A stretch of 64,000 nt of DNA from Albidovulum denitrificans (GTDB lineage Bacteria > Pseudomonadota > Alphaproteobacteria > Rhodobacterales > Rhodobacteraceae), in contig NZ_PVEP01000006.1 of assembly GCF_002973535.1 (NCBI RefSeq), forward strand, positions 62,001-126,000, read 5' to 3'. The notes under the pieces were generated by a model. That model saw only the letters and a list, made by a program, of their open reading frames with translations. It made no database searches and had not been told where the DNA came from. Position 1 is the first letter of the stretch. Each line of letters starts with the position of its first letter. Shown in pieces: positions 17,007 through 26,462 of the stretch. Made by a program: the position numbers and the translations under genes.

Positions 17007-18083
17007 ATGGCAAAGATCACGCTGTCGAACCTGGCGCATTCCTACCTGCCCAACCCGGCCTCCGAGGACGATTTCGCGTTGAAGGAGCTGAACCACGACT
17101 GGCAGGACGGCGCGGCCTATGCGCTTCTGGGGTCGTCGGGCTGCGGCAAGTCCACGCTTCTCAACATCATCTCGGGCCTTCTACGGCCCTCGCAGGGGCG
17201 CATCCTGTTTGACGGGCAGGATGTGACCGACGCGCCGACGGCGGAACGCAACATCGCCCAGGTGTTTCAGTTCCCGGTCGTCTACGACACGATGACGGTA
17301 CGCGACAACCTGGCCTTCCCGCTGCGCAATCGCGGCCGGGATGAAGGCTATGTGGCCGAACGGGTTCAGGAAATCGCCCATATGATCGGCATGGAACACA
17401 TGCTGGATCGCAAGGCGCGCGGCCTGACGGCGGATGCGAAGCAGAAGATCTCGCTTGGTCGCGGGATGGTGCGCAAGGACGTGAACGCGCTTCTTTTCGA
17501 CGAACCGCTGACCGTGATCGACCCGCATATGAAATGGGAGCTTCGGACCCAGTTGAAGAAGCTGCACCACGATTTCGGTCATACGATGATCTACGTCACC
17601 CACGACCAGACCGAGGCGCTGACCTTCGCCGACAAGGTCGTGGTCATGTATGACGGCCGCGTGGTGCAGATCGGCACGCCCGAGGAACTGTTCGAACGGC
17701 CCGAACATACCTTCGTCGGCTATTTCATCGGCTCCCCCGGCATGAACCTGATCCCGGCGACGGTCGACGGCACGACCGCCCGGATCGAGGGCGCGGAAAT
17801 CCCCCTGGGGCGGGGCTACAAGGGCCTTTCCGGCAAGGTTGAGATCGGCGTGCGCCCGGAATTCGCCCGCCTGTCGCAGTCCGAAGGGCTGCCGGTGACC
17901 GTGCGCCGGATCGAGGATGTGGGCCGGCACAAGATCATCCGGGCGGAATTCTTCGGCCGCGACATCAACATCATCGCGCGCGAGGAGGACGCCGTCAGCG
18001 CCGACATGAACCGCGTCATCTTCGATGCCGATCACATCAACGTCTACGCCGATGACTGGCGCGTCGCAGGGGAGGCCGCGTGA
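17007..18083 (+). CDS. glpT: Glycerol ABC transporter ATP-binding protein GlpT, degenerate signature motif
   Basis: A 358-residue ABC ATPase. Walker A (GSSGCGKST), Walker B (ALLFDEP) and the H-loop histidine (YVTHDQTEAL) are canonical, but the C-loop that should read LSGGQ is LTADAKQK and the D-loop is altered (LTVIDPH). It thus complements GlpS, which has a normal signature but no H-loop histidine. It probably forms a heterodimer with GlpS at the cytoplasmic face of GlpPQ. Its stop overlaps glpP by one base (TGATG), indicating coupling. Confidence 0.88.
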   Translation: MAKITLSNLAHSYLPNPASEDDFALKELNHDWQDGAAYALLGSSGCGKSTLLNIISGLLRPSQGRILFDGQDVTDAPTAERNIAQVFQFPVVYDTMTVRDNLAFPLRNRGRDEGYVAERVQEIAHMIGMEHMLDRKARGLTADAKQKISLGRGMVRKDVNALLFDEPLTVIDPHMKWELRTQLKKLHHDFGHTMIYVTHDQTEALTFADKVVVMYDGRVVQIGTPEELFERPEHTFVGYFIGSPGMNLIPATVDGTTARIEGAEIPLGRGYKGLSGKVEIGVRPEFARLSQSEGLPVTVRRIEDVGRHKIIRAEFFGRDINIIAREEDAVSADMNRVIFDADHINVYADDWRVAGEAA

Positions 18084-18955
18084 TGGAAAAGACCGTGAAC
18101 CAGAAGGCGTGGTTCCTCGTCATACCGATGCTGATCCTCGTCGCCTTTTCGGCGGTGATCCCGCTGATGACGGTCGTCAACTACTCGGTGCAGGACACGT
18201 TCGGAAACAACCAGTTCTTCTGGGCCGGCCTCGAATGGTTCGATGAGATGCTGCACAGCGACCGGATGTGGGACGCGCTGGGTCGGCAGATCATCTTCTC
18301 GGCCATCATCCTGGCGATCGAGGTGCCGCTGGGCATCTTCGTCGCGCTGAACATGCCGAAGAAGGGCTTCTGGTCCTCGCTCTGCCTTGTCCTCATGGCG
18401 CTGCCGCTTCTGGTGCCTTGGAACGTGGTCGGCACGATCTGGCAGATCTTCGGCCGCGTCGATATCGGCCTTCTGGGCCACACGCTTGAGGCGATGGGCA
18501 TCGACTACAACTATACCAGCGACGTCCTCGATGCCTGGGTGACGGTCATCGTCATGGATGTCTGGCACTGGACCTCGCTGGTGGCGCTTCTGGCCTATGC
18601 CGGGCTTCAGTCGATCCCCGACGCCTATTATCAGGCCGCCAAGATCGACCAGGCGAGCCGCTGGAAGGTGTTCCGCTATATCGAGCTGCCGAAGATGCAG
18701 GGCGTCCTGATGATCGCGATCCTGTTGCGCTTCATGGACAGCTTCATGATCTATACCGAGCCTTTCGTCGTCACCGGCGGCGGTCCCGGCAATGCGACGA
18801 CCTTCCTGTCCATCGACCTTGTGAAGATGGCCATCGGGCAGTTCGACCTTGGCCCCGCCGCCGCCTTCTCGATCATGTATTTCCTCGTCATCTTGTTGAT
18901 TTCATGGGTGTTCTACACCGTGATGACGAACCTCGACAAACGGGAGGGCAAGTGA
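18083..18955 (+). CDS. glpP: Glycerol ABC transporter permease GlpP
   Basis: A 290-residue inner-membrane permease of the MalF type with about six transmembrane helices. The cytoplasmic EAA loop is visible as YYQAAKIDQASRWKVFRYIELP. ATG at 18083 overlaps the glpT stop; the preceding in-frame GTG (18080) is less likely. It pairs with GlpQ to form the membrane channel for glycerol. Confidence 0.92.
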   Translation: MEKTVNQKAWFLVIPMLILVAFSAVIPLMTVVNYSVQDTFGNNQFFWAGLEWFDEMLHSDRMWDALGRQIIFSAIILAIEVPLGIFVALNMPKKGFWSSLCLVLMALPLLVPWNVVGTIWQIFGRVDIGLLGHTLEAMGIDYNYTSDVLDAWVTVIVMDVWHWTSLVALLAYAGLQSIPDAYYQAAKIDQASRWKVFRYIELPKMQGVLMIAILLRFMDSFMIYTEPFVVTGGGPGNATTFLSIDLVKMAIGQFDLGPAAAFSIMYFLVILLISWVFYTVMTNLDKREGK

Positions 18956-19791
18956 TGGCCGCACAAAGCGCCGCGCGTGGCACGGGCCTGCGACTGAACG
19001 GCAAGGCCGTGGTGATGACGCTCTACCTCGTCTTCCTGCTCTTGCCGATCTACTGGCTTTTGAACATGAGCCTGAAGACCAATTCGGAGATCCTGAACGT
19101 CTTTTCGCTGTGGCCGCGCGACCTGACTTTCGCGAATTACCGCACGATCCTGACCGACCCGAGCTGGTATATGGGCTATGTCAACAGCCTGATCTATGTC
19201 GTGATGAACACCGTCATTTCGCTGACGGTCGCGCTGCCCGCCGCCTATGCGTTCAGCCGCTATTCCTTCATGGGCGACAAGCACCTGTTCTTCTGGCTCC
19301 TGACCAACCGCATGGCACCGCCCGCCGTCTTCGCGCTGCCGTTCTTTCAGCTGTATTCCTCGGTTGGCCTTTTCGACACGCATATCGCCGTGGCGCTGGC
19401 GCATTGCCTGTTCAACGTGCCGCTGGCGGTCTGGATCCTTGAAGGTTTCATGCGCGGCGTCCCGAAAGAGATTGATGAGACCGCCTATATCGACGGCTAC
19501 GGCTTTGGCCGCTTCTTCATCCGCATCTTCATGCCGCTGATCGCAAGCGGCATCGGTGTCGCCGCCTTCTTCTGCTTCATGTTCTCCTGGGTCGAGCTGC
19601 TGCTAAGCCGCACCCTGACCTCGGTCAACGCCAAGCCCATCGCCGCGACGATGACCCGCACGGTGTCGGCCTCGGGCCTCGACTGGGGCGTGCTGGCCGC
19701 CGCCGGGGTTCTGACCATCGTGCCGGGCGCGCTCGTGATCTACTTCGTCCGCAACTACATCGCCAAGGGCTTTGCCCTGGGGAGGGTGTGA
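18955..19791 (+). CDS. glpQ: Glycerol ABC transporter permease GlpQ
   Basis: A 278-residue MalG-type permease with about six transmembrane helices. The EAA loop reads EIDETAYIDGYGFGRFFIRIFMP. ATG at 18955 overlaps the glpP stop (TGATG) and has GGGAGGG upstream. A small open frame is likewise fused at its own stop, followed by the DUF2160 gene normally found in these operons. Confidence 0.92.
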   Translation: MAAQSAARGTGLRLNGKAVVMTLYLVFLLLPIYWLLNMSLKTNSEILNVFSLWPRDLTFANYRTILTDPSWYMGYVNSLIYVVMNTVISLTVALPAAYAFSRYSFMGDKHLFFWLLTNRMAPPAVFALPFFQLYSSVGLFDTHIAVALAHCLFNVPLAVWILEGFMRGVPKEIDETAYIDGYGFGRFFIRIFMPLIASGIGVAAFFCFMFSWVELLLSRTLTSVNAKPIAATMTRTVSASGLDWGVLAAAGVLTIVPGALVIYFVRNYIAKGFALGRV

Positions 19792-20060
19792 TGAACGAAG
19801 GCGCGGAGCGGCTCTGGCGTCGTTGGGGCGATGTGTTTGCCGAACGCACGCGGTCCCTTGGCCGGGGTCGGGTGTTCAGCGTTCGCGAGGTTTTTACGAG
19901 CGAATGGAACACTGAAATCGCCGGTGGTGAACGCGGGATGCTCGGTCAGGCCATCAGGCAGGCGGTGAGGGGTGAGGATGACCAAGGGGTATTGGCCCAC
20001 ATCGAAGAGGTAGGCGGTTCCGAGATCGGGAACTCCAAAGTGAAATATCGGAGACTTTGA
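19791..20060 (+). CDS. Hypothetical 89-residue protein inserted in the glp operon
   Basis: A short open frame begins with a TGATG overlap at the glpQ stop, the same coupling used by glpP and glpQ, with GGAGGG just upstream. The product is charged and soluble (MNEGAERLWRRWGD, then REVFTSEWNTEIAGGERG and IEEVGGSEIGN) and I recognise no family. Related glycerol operons usually pass directly from glpQ to the DUF2160 gene, so these ~270 bases look like an insertion or a lineage-specific gene. It ends 1 base before the DUF2160 start and supplies that gene's ribosome site. It may be non-coding. Confidence 0.35.
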   Translation: MNEGAERLWRRWGDVFAERTRSLGRGRVFSVREVFTSEWNTEIAGGERGMLGQAIRQAVRGEDDQGVLAHIEEVGGSEIGNSKVKYRRL

Positions 20061-20061
20061 A

Positions 20062-20334
20062 ATGGACTGGATGGCCTGGACCGTACCGACCGCGATCTTC
20101 TTCGCCGTCATCGCCTGTCTGCTCATCACCTTCACCATCCTCGCGATCAAGTTTCCCGAAACGCCGCGTGTCGGCGTGCTTCGGATCGAGACGACGCGGG
20201 GTGACCGCCTTTTCATCACGCTTCTGGGTTCGGCCTTCATCAATCTGGCCTGGCTCGGTCTTGTCAGCGCGCCGCAATGGGGCGCGCTGATCGTCTGCCT
20301 GATCTACGCCGCAGCGGTCTTTCGCTGGGTCTGA
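20062..20334 (+). CDS. DUF2160-family small membrane protein of the glycerol transporter operon
   Basis: A 90-residue protein with three hydrophobic stretches (about 8-28, 50-65 and 70-88) separated by a charged loop, PETPRVGVLRIETTRGDR. This matches the small membrane protein found between glpQ and glpV in alphaproteobacterial glycerol ABC operons. GGAG lies eight bases before the ATG. Its role is not established; an accessory transporter subunit is a reasonable guess. Confidence 0.85.
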   Translation: MDWMAWTVPTAIFFAVIACLLITFTILAIKFPETPRVGVLRIETTRGDRLFITLLGSAFINLAWLGLVSAPQWGALIVCLIYAAAVFRWV

Positions 20335-20353
20335 GAGGGCTTAACCCGGCGTC

Positions 20354-20369
20354 CCGGACCGCGGTCCGG
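20354..20369. repeat. Perfect 16-bp GC palindrome upstream of glpV
   Basis: CCGGACCGCGGTCCGG is fully self-complementary and sits 40 bases before the glpV start, between the DUF2160 gene and glpV. As RNA it would form a hairpin that could stabilise the abundant glpV message or attenuate transcription. Confidence 0.6.
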
Positions 20370-20408
20370 TGCGCCAATTAACGAACGGCTTTTCAACGGG
20401 AGGAACGA

Positions 20409-22145
20409 ATGAAACTGCGATTCAAGTCAACAACGGCCATGGGCGCCGCGCTCATGCTGCTTTCGGGACCGGCCTTCGCCGGCATGGATGAGGCGAAAGC
20501 CTTCCTCGACGCCGAGATCGGCGATGTCTCCACCCTGTCGCGCGCCGATCAGGAAGCGGAGATGCAATGGTTCATCGACGCCGCCAAGCCCTTCGCGGGG
20601 ATGGAGATCAAGGTGGTTTCGGAAACCATCACCACGCATGAGTATGAATCGAAGGTGCTTGCCCCCGCCTTCACCGCCATCACCGGCATCAAGATCACCC
20701 ATGACCTGATCGGCGAAGGCGACGTCGTCGAAAAGCTTCAGACCCAGATGCAGTCGGGCGAGAACATCTATGACGCCTATGTCAACGACAGCGACCTCAT
20801 CGGCACCCACTGGCGCTATCAGCAGGTCCGCGACCTGACCGACTGGATGGCGGGCGAGGGTGTGGATGTCACCAACCCCGGCCTCGACATCGCCGATTTC
20901 ATCGGGGCGAGCTTTACCACCGCGCCGGACGGCAAGCTTTATCAGCTTCCCGACCAGCAGTTCGCGAACCTCTACTGGTTCCGCTACGACTGGTTCAACG
21001 ACCAGAAGACCAAGGACGATTTCAAGGCCAAGTATGGCTACGACCTTGGCGTTCCGGTCAACTGGTCGGCCTATGAGGATATTGCCGAGTTCTTCACCGG
21101 GCGCGACATGTCCTATATGGGCGGCCCGAAAAGCGCCTATGGCAACATGGACTATGGCAAGAAGGACCCCTCGCTTGGCTGGCGCTATACCGATGCGTGG
21201 ATGTCCATGGCCGGTATGGGCGACAAGGGCGAGCCGAACGGCAAGCCGGTCGATGAATGGGGCATCCGCGTCAACGATCAGGATCAGCCGACCGGCTCCT
21301 GCGTGGCGCGCGGCGGGGCGACCAACGATGCCGCCGCCGTCTATGCCGTGACCAAGGCGGTGGACTGGCTGCAAAAGTATTCGCCGCCCGCCGCCGCCGG
21401 CATGACCTTCTCCGAGGCCGGGCCGGTTCCGGCGCAGGGTGAGGTCGCGCAGCAGATGTTCTGGTACACCGCCTTCACCGCCGACATGGTCAAGCCCGGC
21501 CTGCCGGTGATGAACGACGATGGCACGCCGAAATGGCGCATGGCCCCCTCGCCGCATGGTGCGTACTGGGAACAGGGCATGAAGGTCGGCTATCAGGATG
21601 CCGGTTCCTGGACGCTGATGAAGTCGACCCCGGTGGACCGCGCCAAGGCCGCCTGGCTTTACGCGCAGTTCGTGGTGTCCAAGACCGTGGACGTCAAGAA
21701 ATCGGACGTCGGCCTGACCTTCATCCGCGAATCCACCATCGACAGCCAGCACTTCTCTGATCGCGCGCCGCAACTGGGCGGTTTGATCGAGTTCTACCGC
21801 TCGCCCGCGCGCGTTCAGTGGTCGCCGACCGGCACCAACGTGCCGGACTATCCGAAGCTCGCGCAGCTTTGGTGGCAGAATATCGGTGACGCCATGTCGG
21901 GCGCCAAGAGCCCGCAGGAAGCGCTGGATTCGCTCTGCGCCGATCAGGAAAAGGTGCTTGAGCGGCTTGAGCGTGCCGGTGTCCAGGGCGACAAGGGGCC
22001 GAAGCTGAACGAGGAACACGACCTCGCCTACTGGGCCAATGTCGCGAAGGAAAACGGCACCCTTGCCCCGCGCGAGAAGCTGGAAAACGAAAAGCCGACG
22101 CCGGAAACGGTCAGCTATGATGAGCTGATCAAGTCCTGGCAGTAA
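20409..22145 (+). CDS. glpV: Glycerol ABC transporter substrate-binding protein GlpV
   Basis: A 578-residue periplasmic protein with a signal peptide (about residues 1-24, cleavage after PAFA). It is longer than ordinary sugar-binding proteins, as is usual for GlpV. The mature part starts GMDEAKAFLDAEIGDVS and includes FANLYWFRYDWF and DAGSWTLMKSTP. GGGAGGA lies upstream of the ATG. It would capture glycerol for GlpPQ. It is flanked by GC hairpins on both sides, consistent with separate regulation of its mRNA abundance. Confidence 0.9.
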   Translation: MKLRFKSTTAMGAALMLLSGPAFAGMDEAKAFLDAEIGDVSTLSRADQEAEMQWFIDAAKPFAGMEIKVVSETITTHEYESKVLAPAFTAITGIKITHDLIGEGDVVEKLQTQMQSGENIYDAYVNDSDLIGTHWRYQQVRDLTDWMAGEGVDVTNPGLDIADFIGASFTTAPDGKLYQLPDQQFANLYWFRYDWFNDQKTKDDFKAKYGYDLGVPVNWSAYEDIAEFFTGRDMSYMGGPKSAYGNMDYGKKDPSLGWRYTDAWMSMAGMGDKGEPNGKPVDEWGIRVNDQDQPTGSCVARGGATNDAAAVYAVTKAVDWLQKYSPPAAAGMTFSEAGPVPAQGEVAQQMFWYTAFTADMVKPGLPVMNDDGTPKWRMAPSPHGAYWEQGMKVGYQDAGSWTLMKSTPVDRAKAAWLYAQFVVSKTVDVKKSDVGLTFIRESTIDSQHFSDRAPQLGGLIEFYRSPARVQWSPTGTNVPDYPKLAQLWWQNIGDAMSGAKSPQEALDSLCADQEKVLERLERAGVQGDKGPKLNEEHDLAYWANVAKENGTLAPREKLENEKPTPETVSYDELIKSWQ

Positions 22146-22153
22146 GCTTATCC

Positions 22154-22183
22154 CGGCCGGGGCCTTTGATCGGGTCCCGGCCG
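22154..22183 (+). terminator. Strong hairpin between glpV and glpK
   Basis: CGGCCGGGGCC pairs with GGTCCCGGCCG (11 bp including one G-U pair) around an 8-base loop, 8 bases after the glpV stop, followed by ACACTTTTCG. It is likely a partial terminator or a 3'-protecting structure before glpK. Confidence 0.6.
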
Positions 22184-22250
22184 ACACTTTTCGTCCCAGG
22201 GCCGCGCGACGGTCTGCTATGCCTTGGGAAAAGGCGCATTGAGGAAAGAC

Positions 22251-23741
<1,491 letters not shown>

Positions 23742-23747
23742 GCCGCG

Positions 23748-24236
23748 CTATCCGTCCCGCAGCGCCGCGGCCGAGGCGGCGACACGCGCCATCAGTGCCT
23801 TCAAAGTCCCGATTTCCGTATCGCTCAGATCAGCCAGAAGCTTTTCTTCCAGCGCGATCATCTGCGGGACCAGCGTCTCATAAACCTCCCGCCCGCTGCG
23901 TGACAGCCGAAGCAGACGGCTCCGCGCGTCGGCCTTGTTGGCGCGTTCCGCGATCCAGCCGCGCCCGCGCAGCGCCGTGATCGCGCGACTGACGGAAACC
24001 TTGTCCATGCTCGACGCCGCGACGATGTCGCTGGCCGTCATCGCGGGGTTCTGGCCAAGGATCGCCATGGTCCGCCATTCATAGCGCTTCATCCCGAAGG
24101 GTTCTTCGTAAAGCCCCGACACCGCGCCGCTGACATGGGTGTAGAAGACCCGCGCGAGATAGGGAAAGAAGGCCTGCAACATGAAATCGGGGGTCCCGGC
24201 TGCCCCGTGGCTTTTCGTATCCGCTGACTGATCCAT
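23748..24236 (-). CDS. MarR-family transcriptional regulator, probable homogentisate-operon repressor
   Basis: A 162-residue winged-helix protein of the MarR family. The recognition region (MTASDIVAASSMDKVSVSRAITAL) and wing (RANKADARSRLLRLSRSGREVY) are clear. The ATG at 24236 is preferred; a GTG at 24272 would add a basic tail. It is divergent from the DoxX-TRAP-hmgA operon, and an 18-bp palindrome overlapping a TTGACA element lies between them. The arrangement suggests a repressor relieved by homogentisate or a related aromatic acid (inference). Confidence 0.88.
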   Translation of the reverse strand: MDQSADTKSHGAAGTPDFMLQAFFPYLARVFYTHVSGAVSGLYEEPFGMKRYEWRTMAILGQNPAMTASDIVAASSMDKVSVSRAITALRGRGWIAERANKADARSRLLRLSRSGREVYETLVPQMIALEEKLLADLSDTEIGTLKALMARVAASAAALRDG

Positions 24237-24310
24237 ATCCACCCGGTCTTTTCCCGATCCCGTACCCCTCACCAGCGGCGATGCTATCGGTCGCCCCTCC
24301 GGTTGAAAAG

Positions 24311-24356
24311 TGGTTTCCGCTGAAATTTCCTGTTGACATAGTTTCAGATGAAACTA
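24311..24356. promoter_or_regulatory. MarR operator pair and -35 element before the homogentisate operon
   Basis: TAGTTTCA-GA-TGAAACTA (24339-24356) is a perfect 8-base inverted repeat and abuts TTGACA (24333-24338), the best -35-like hexamer in the region. A second, weaker copy, TGGTTTCCGCTGAAATTT (24311-24328, 13 of 18 positions identical), lies 28 bases upstream. The positions suit repression by the divergent MarR protein. Confidence 0.7.
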
Positions 24357-24412
24357 CTTTTGCCGTTGTCAGACGGTGGCACAGACCACCAAATGCGACA
24401 GGGGAGGAGAGA

Positions 24413-24889
24413 ATGTCGATCAACGAGGCGCCCGAAACGGCGCAGCAACTCTATCTGCCGGGGCTTGCGCCCGTCTATGCGGGTTTGCAGGACATCGCCT
24501 GGCTGGGCCTTCGGGTCGTGACCGGCGCGCTTTTGCTGCCGCACGGGGCGCAGAAGCTTTTTGGCGCCTTCGGTGGCGGCGGGCTGGACGGGACCGCGAA
24601 GTTCTTCGAAAGCGTCGGCTATGCCGCGCCATCTTTCATGGCGCTTCTGGTCGGTGTCATCGAGTTCTTTGGCGGGCTGTGCCTGGTCTTCGGCTTCCTG
24701 ACCCGCCCGGCCGCCATCGCCGTGGCGATCTTCATGGCCTTCGCGGTTCAGTTCCATGCGGCCAACGGTTTCTTCTGGATCGCCAAGGGGTTCGAATATC
24801 CGCTGTTCTGGGGCATGGCCGCGCTTTTCTTCGCCATCCGGGGCGGGGGCGCCCTGTCCATCGACCGCAAGCTCGGGCGGGAGTTCTGA
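24413..24889 (+). CDS. DoxX-family membrane protein
   Basis: A 158-residue protein with four predicted transmembrane helices. It has the family pattern LGLRVVTGALLLPHGAQKLFGAFGG, KFFES, FMALLVGVIEFFGGL and LTRPAAIAVAIFMAFAVQ (elements listed separately). GGGGAGGAGAG precedes the ATG. DoxX proteins are poorly understood; some sit in quinone or thiol redox complexes. Here it leads the TRAP-hmgA-maiA-fahA operon, and may relate to redox cycling of homogentisate and benzoquinone-acetate, but that is speculation. Confidence 0.85.
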   Translation: MSINEAPETAQQLYLPGLAPVYAGLQDIAWLGLRVVTGALLLPHGAQKLFGAFGGGGLDGTAKFFESVGYAAPSFMALLVGVIEFFGGLCLVFGFLTRPAAIAVAIFMAFAVQFHAANGFFWIAKGFEYPLFWGMAALFFAIRGGGALSIDRKLGREF

Positions 24890-24931
24890 GCAGCCTTCAA
24901 CGACACCAAAGTTCAACAATGGGAAACGCAC

Positions 24932-25960
24932 ATGAAGAACGAAAAGAACAGGGTGCTGCGGTCACTGATGGCCGCAAGCGTTTCGGCAATCGGCCTTATG
25001 GTCGGCGCCGCACATGCGGAAGAACTCGTGATGTCCTCCTGGCTGCCGCCCACGCATCCGCTGGTCACGAAGGTCATGCAGCCCTGGGCCGATGAGGTCG
25101 CGAAGGTCACCGAAGGCCGCGTGACCGTCCGCATCCTGCCAAGCCCCCTCGGCCCGCCGCCCGCCGCCTTCGACCTGGCCGTCGACGGGATCGCGGACAT
25201 CACCTACGGGCTTCAGTCCTTTTCCAAGGACGCGCGGTTCCAGCGGTCGGAGATCGGGCAATTCTCCTTCCTCGGCAACACCGCCGAAAAGACCTCGACC
25301 GCGTTCTGGACGGTCTATGCGGGCGATCTGGACGCGCAGGCCGAACATCAGGGGACAAAGCTTCTGTCGCTGTGGGTTCACGGGCCGGGCATGTTCCACA
25401 ACAACGCCCGCAAGATCGAAAAGCCCGAGGATTTTCAGGGCCTGAAGATCCGCGTGCCGGGCGGCTATATCGCCGATCTTGTCGCCGAGCTGGGCGCCAC
25501 GACACAGTTCATGGGGCCGGGCGAGGTGTTCGAGAAGCTGTCGAACCACGTCATCGACGGCGTGACCTTCCCGATGGAGGCGCTGAACTCCTTCAACCTC
25601 GCCCCGCATCTGACCAACACGCTGAAGGTCGATGGCGGGATCTACAACACCACCTGGTTTCTGGTGATGAACGAGGGCAGATGGGACGGGCTGTCCGATC
25701 AGGACAAGGCCGCGATCGAGGGCATCTCTGGTGCCACGCTTTCGGCCAAGGCCGGTGTCGTCTGGGATGAGGCCGATCAGGCCGGTATCGCGGCAGCAGA
25801 GGCGGCCAAGGTTTCCATGGACGACGCACCGCCCGAGGTTCTGGCCCATATCCAGACCATCGCTGCGGCGCATGAAGCCGCCTGGTCGGAAAAGCTGGCG
25901 GCGCAGGGGTTTGACGGTCCGGCCGCGCTGGCCCGGATCCGCGAACTGGCGGCCGACTGA
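24932..25960 (+). CDS. TRAP transporter solute-binding protein, likely for homogentisate-type acids
   Basis: A 342-residue periplasmic binding protein with a signal peptide (about 1-29, ending AAHA). The mature protein begins EELVMSSWLPPTHPLVTKVMQ. DctP hallmarks are present, including FQGLKIRVPGGYIADLVAELG with the substrate-carboxylate Arg, and VFEKLSNHVIDGVTFPMEAL. It is encoded between doxX and the dctQM genes in an operon ending in homogentisate degradation, so an aromatic carboxylate ligand is likely. AGGGAAACGC region precedes the ATG; ribosome site modest. Confidence 0.88.
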   Translation: MKNEKNRVLRSLMAASVSAIGLMVGAAHAEELVMSSWLPPTHPLVTKVMQPWADEVAKVTEGRVTVRILPSPLGPPPAAFDLAVDGIADITYGLQSFSKDARFQRSEIGQFSFLGNTAEKTSTAFWTVYAGDLDAQAEHQGTKLLSLWVHGPGMFHNNARKIEKPEDFQGLKIRVPGGYIADLVAELGATTQFMGPGEVFEKLSNHVIDGVTFPMEALNSFNLAPHLTNTLKVDGGIYNTTWFLVMNEGRWDGLSDQDKAAIEGISGATLSAKAGVVWDEADQAGIAAAEAAKVSMDDAPPEVLAHIQTIAAAHEAAWSEKLAAQGFDGPAALARIRELAAD

Positions 25961-25961
25961 T

Positions 25962-26453
25962 ATGGCGCTGCCGCCTGACACAAGGGATGGCCGGACCCAA
26001 AGGGTCTGGCCTGCCGTCCAGAAGGGACTTGGCCTTCTCTGCGCGCTCCTTCTGGTCGCGATGATGTGCCTGACCGGGGCCGATGTTATCGCGCGCTATG
26101 TCTTCAATGCGCCGATCCGGGGGGCGTTTGAGCTGACCGAGATCCTGCTGGCCTGCCTTGTCTTCACGGCGCTTCCGATCACCACAGGCGCGCGCGAACA
26201 TATCGAGGTGGAACTCTTCGACCCCAAATCGCGCGCCAGGCGCCGCCTTTTGGGCGCGATCGCAACACTCAGCGGGATCGCCGTCTTCGGCCTGCTGGCG
26301 GTCGAGATCTTTGCCTATGCCGGCCGGATGGCGAAATACGGTCAGGTCACCAACTCGCTCCAGATACCGCTTGCCTATGTGGGCTACATCGCCGCCTTCG
26401 GCTCTGCGCTTTGCGTGGCGGTGCTGGTCCTTGTCCGAAATCCGCGTTCCTGA
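25962..26453 (+). CDS. TRAP transporter small permease (DctQ family)
   Basis: A 163-residue membrane protein with four hydrophobic helices and the DctQ features TGADVIARYVFNAPIRGAFELTEILL. The ATG is one base after the binding-protein stop, so translation is coupled. It forms the carrier with the DctM encoded nine bases downstream. Confidence 0.88.
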   Translation: MALPPDTRDGRTQRVWPAVQKGLGLLCALLLVAMMCLTGADVIARYVFNAPIRGAFELTEILLACLVFTALPITTGAREHIEVELFDPKSRARRRLLGAIATLSGIAVFGLLAVEIFAYAGRMAKYGQVTNSLQIPLAYVGYIAAFGSALCVAVLVLVRNPRS

Positions 26454-26462
26454 GGGGCCTTC

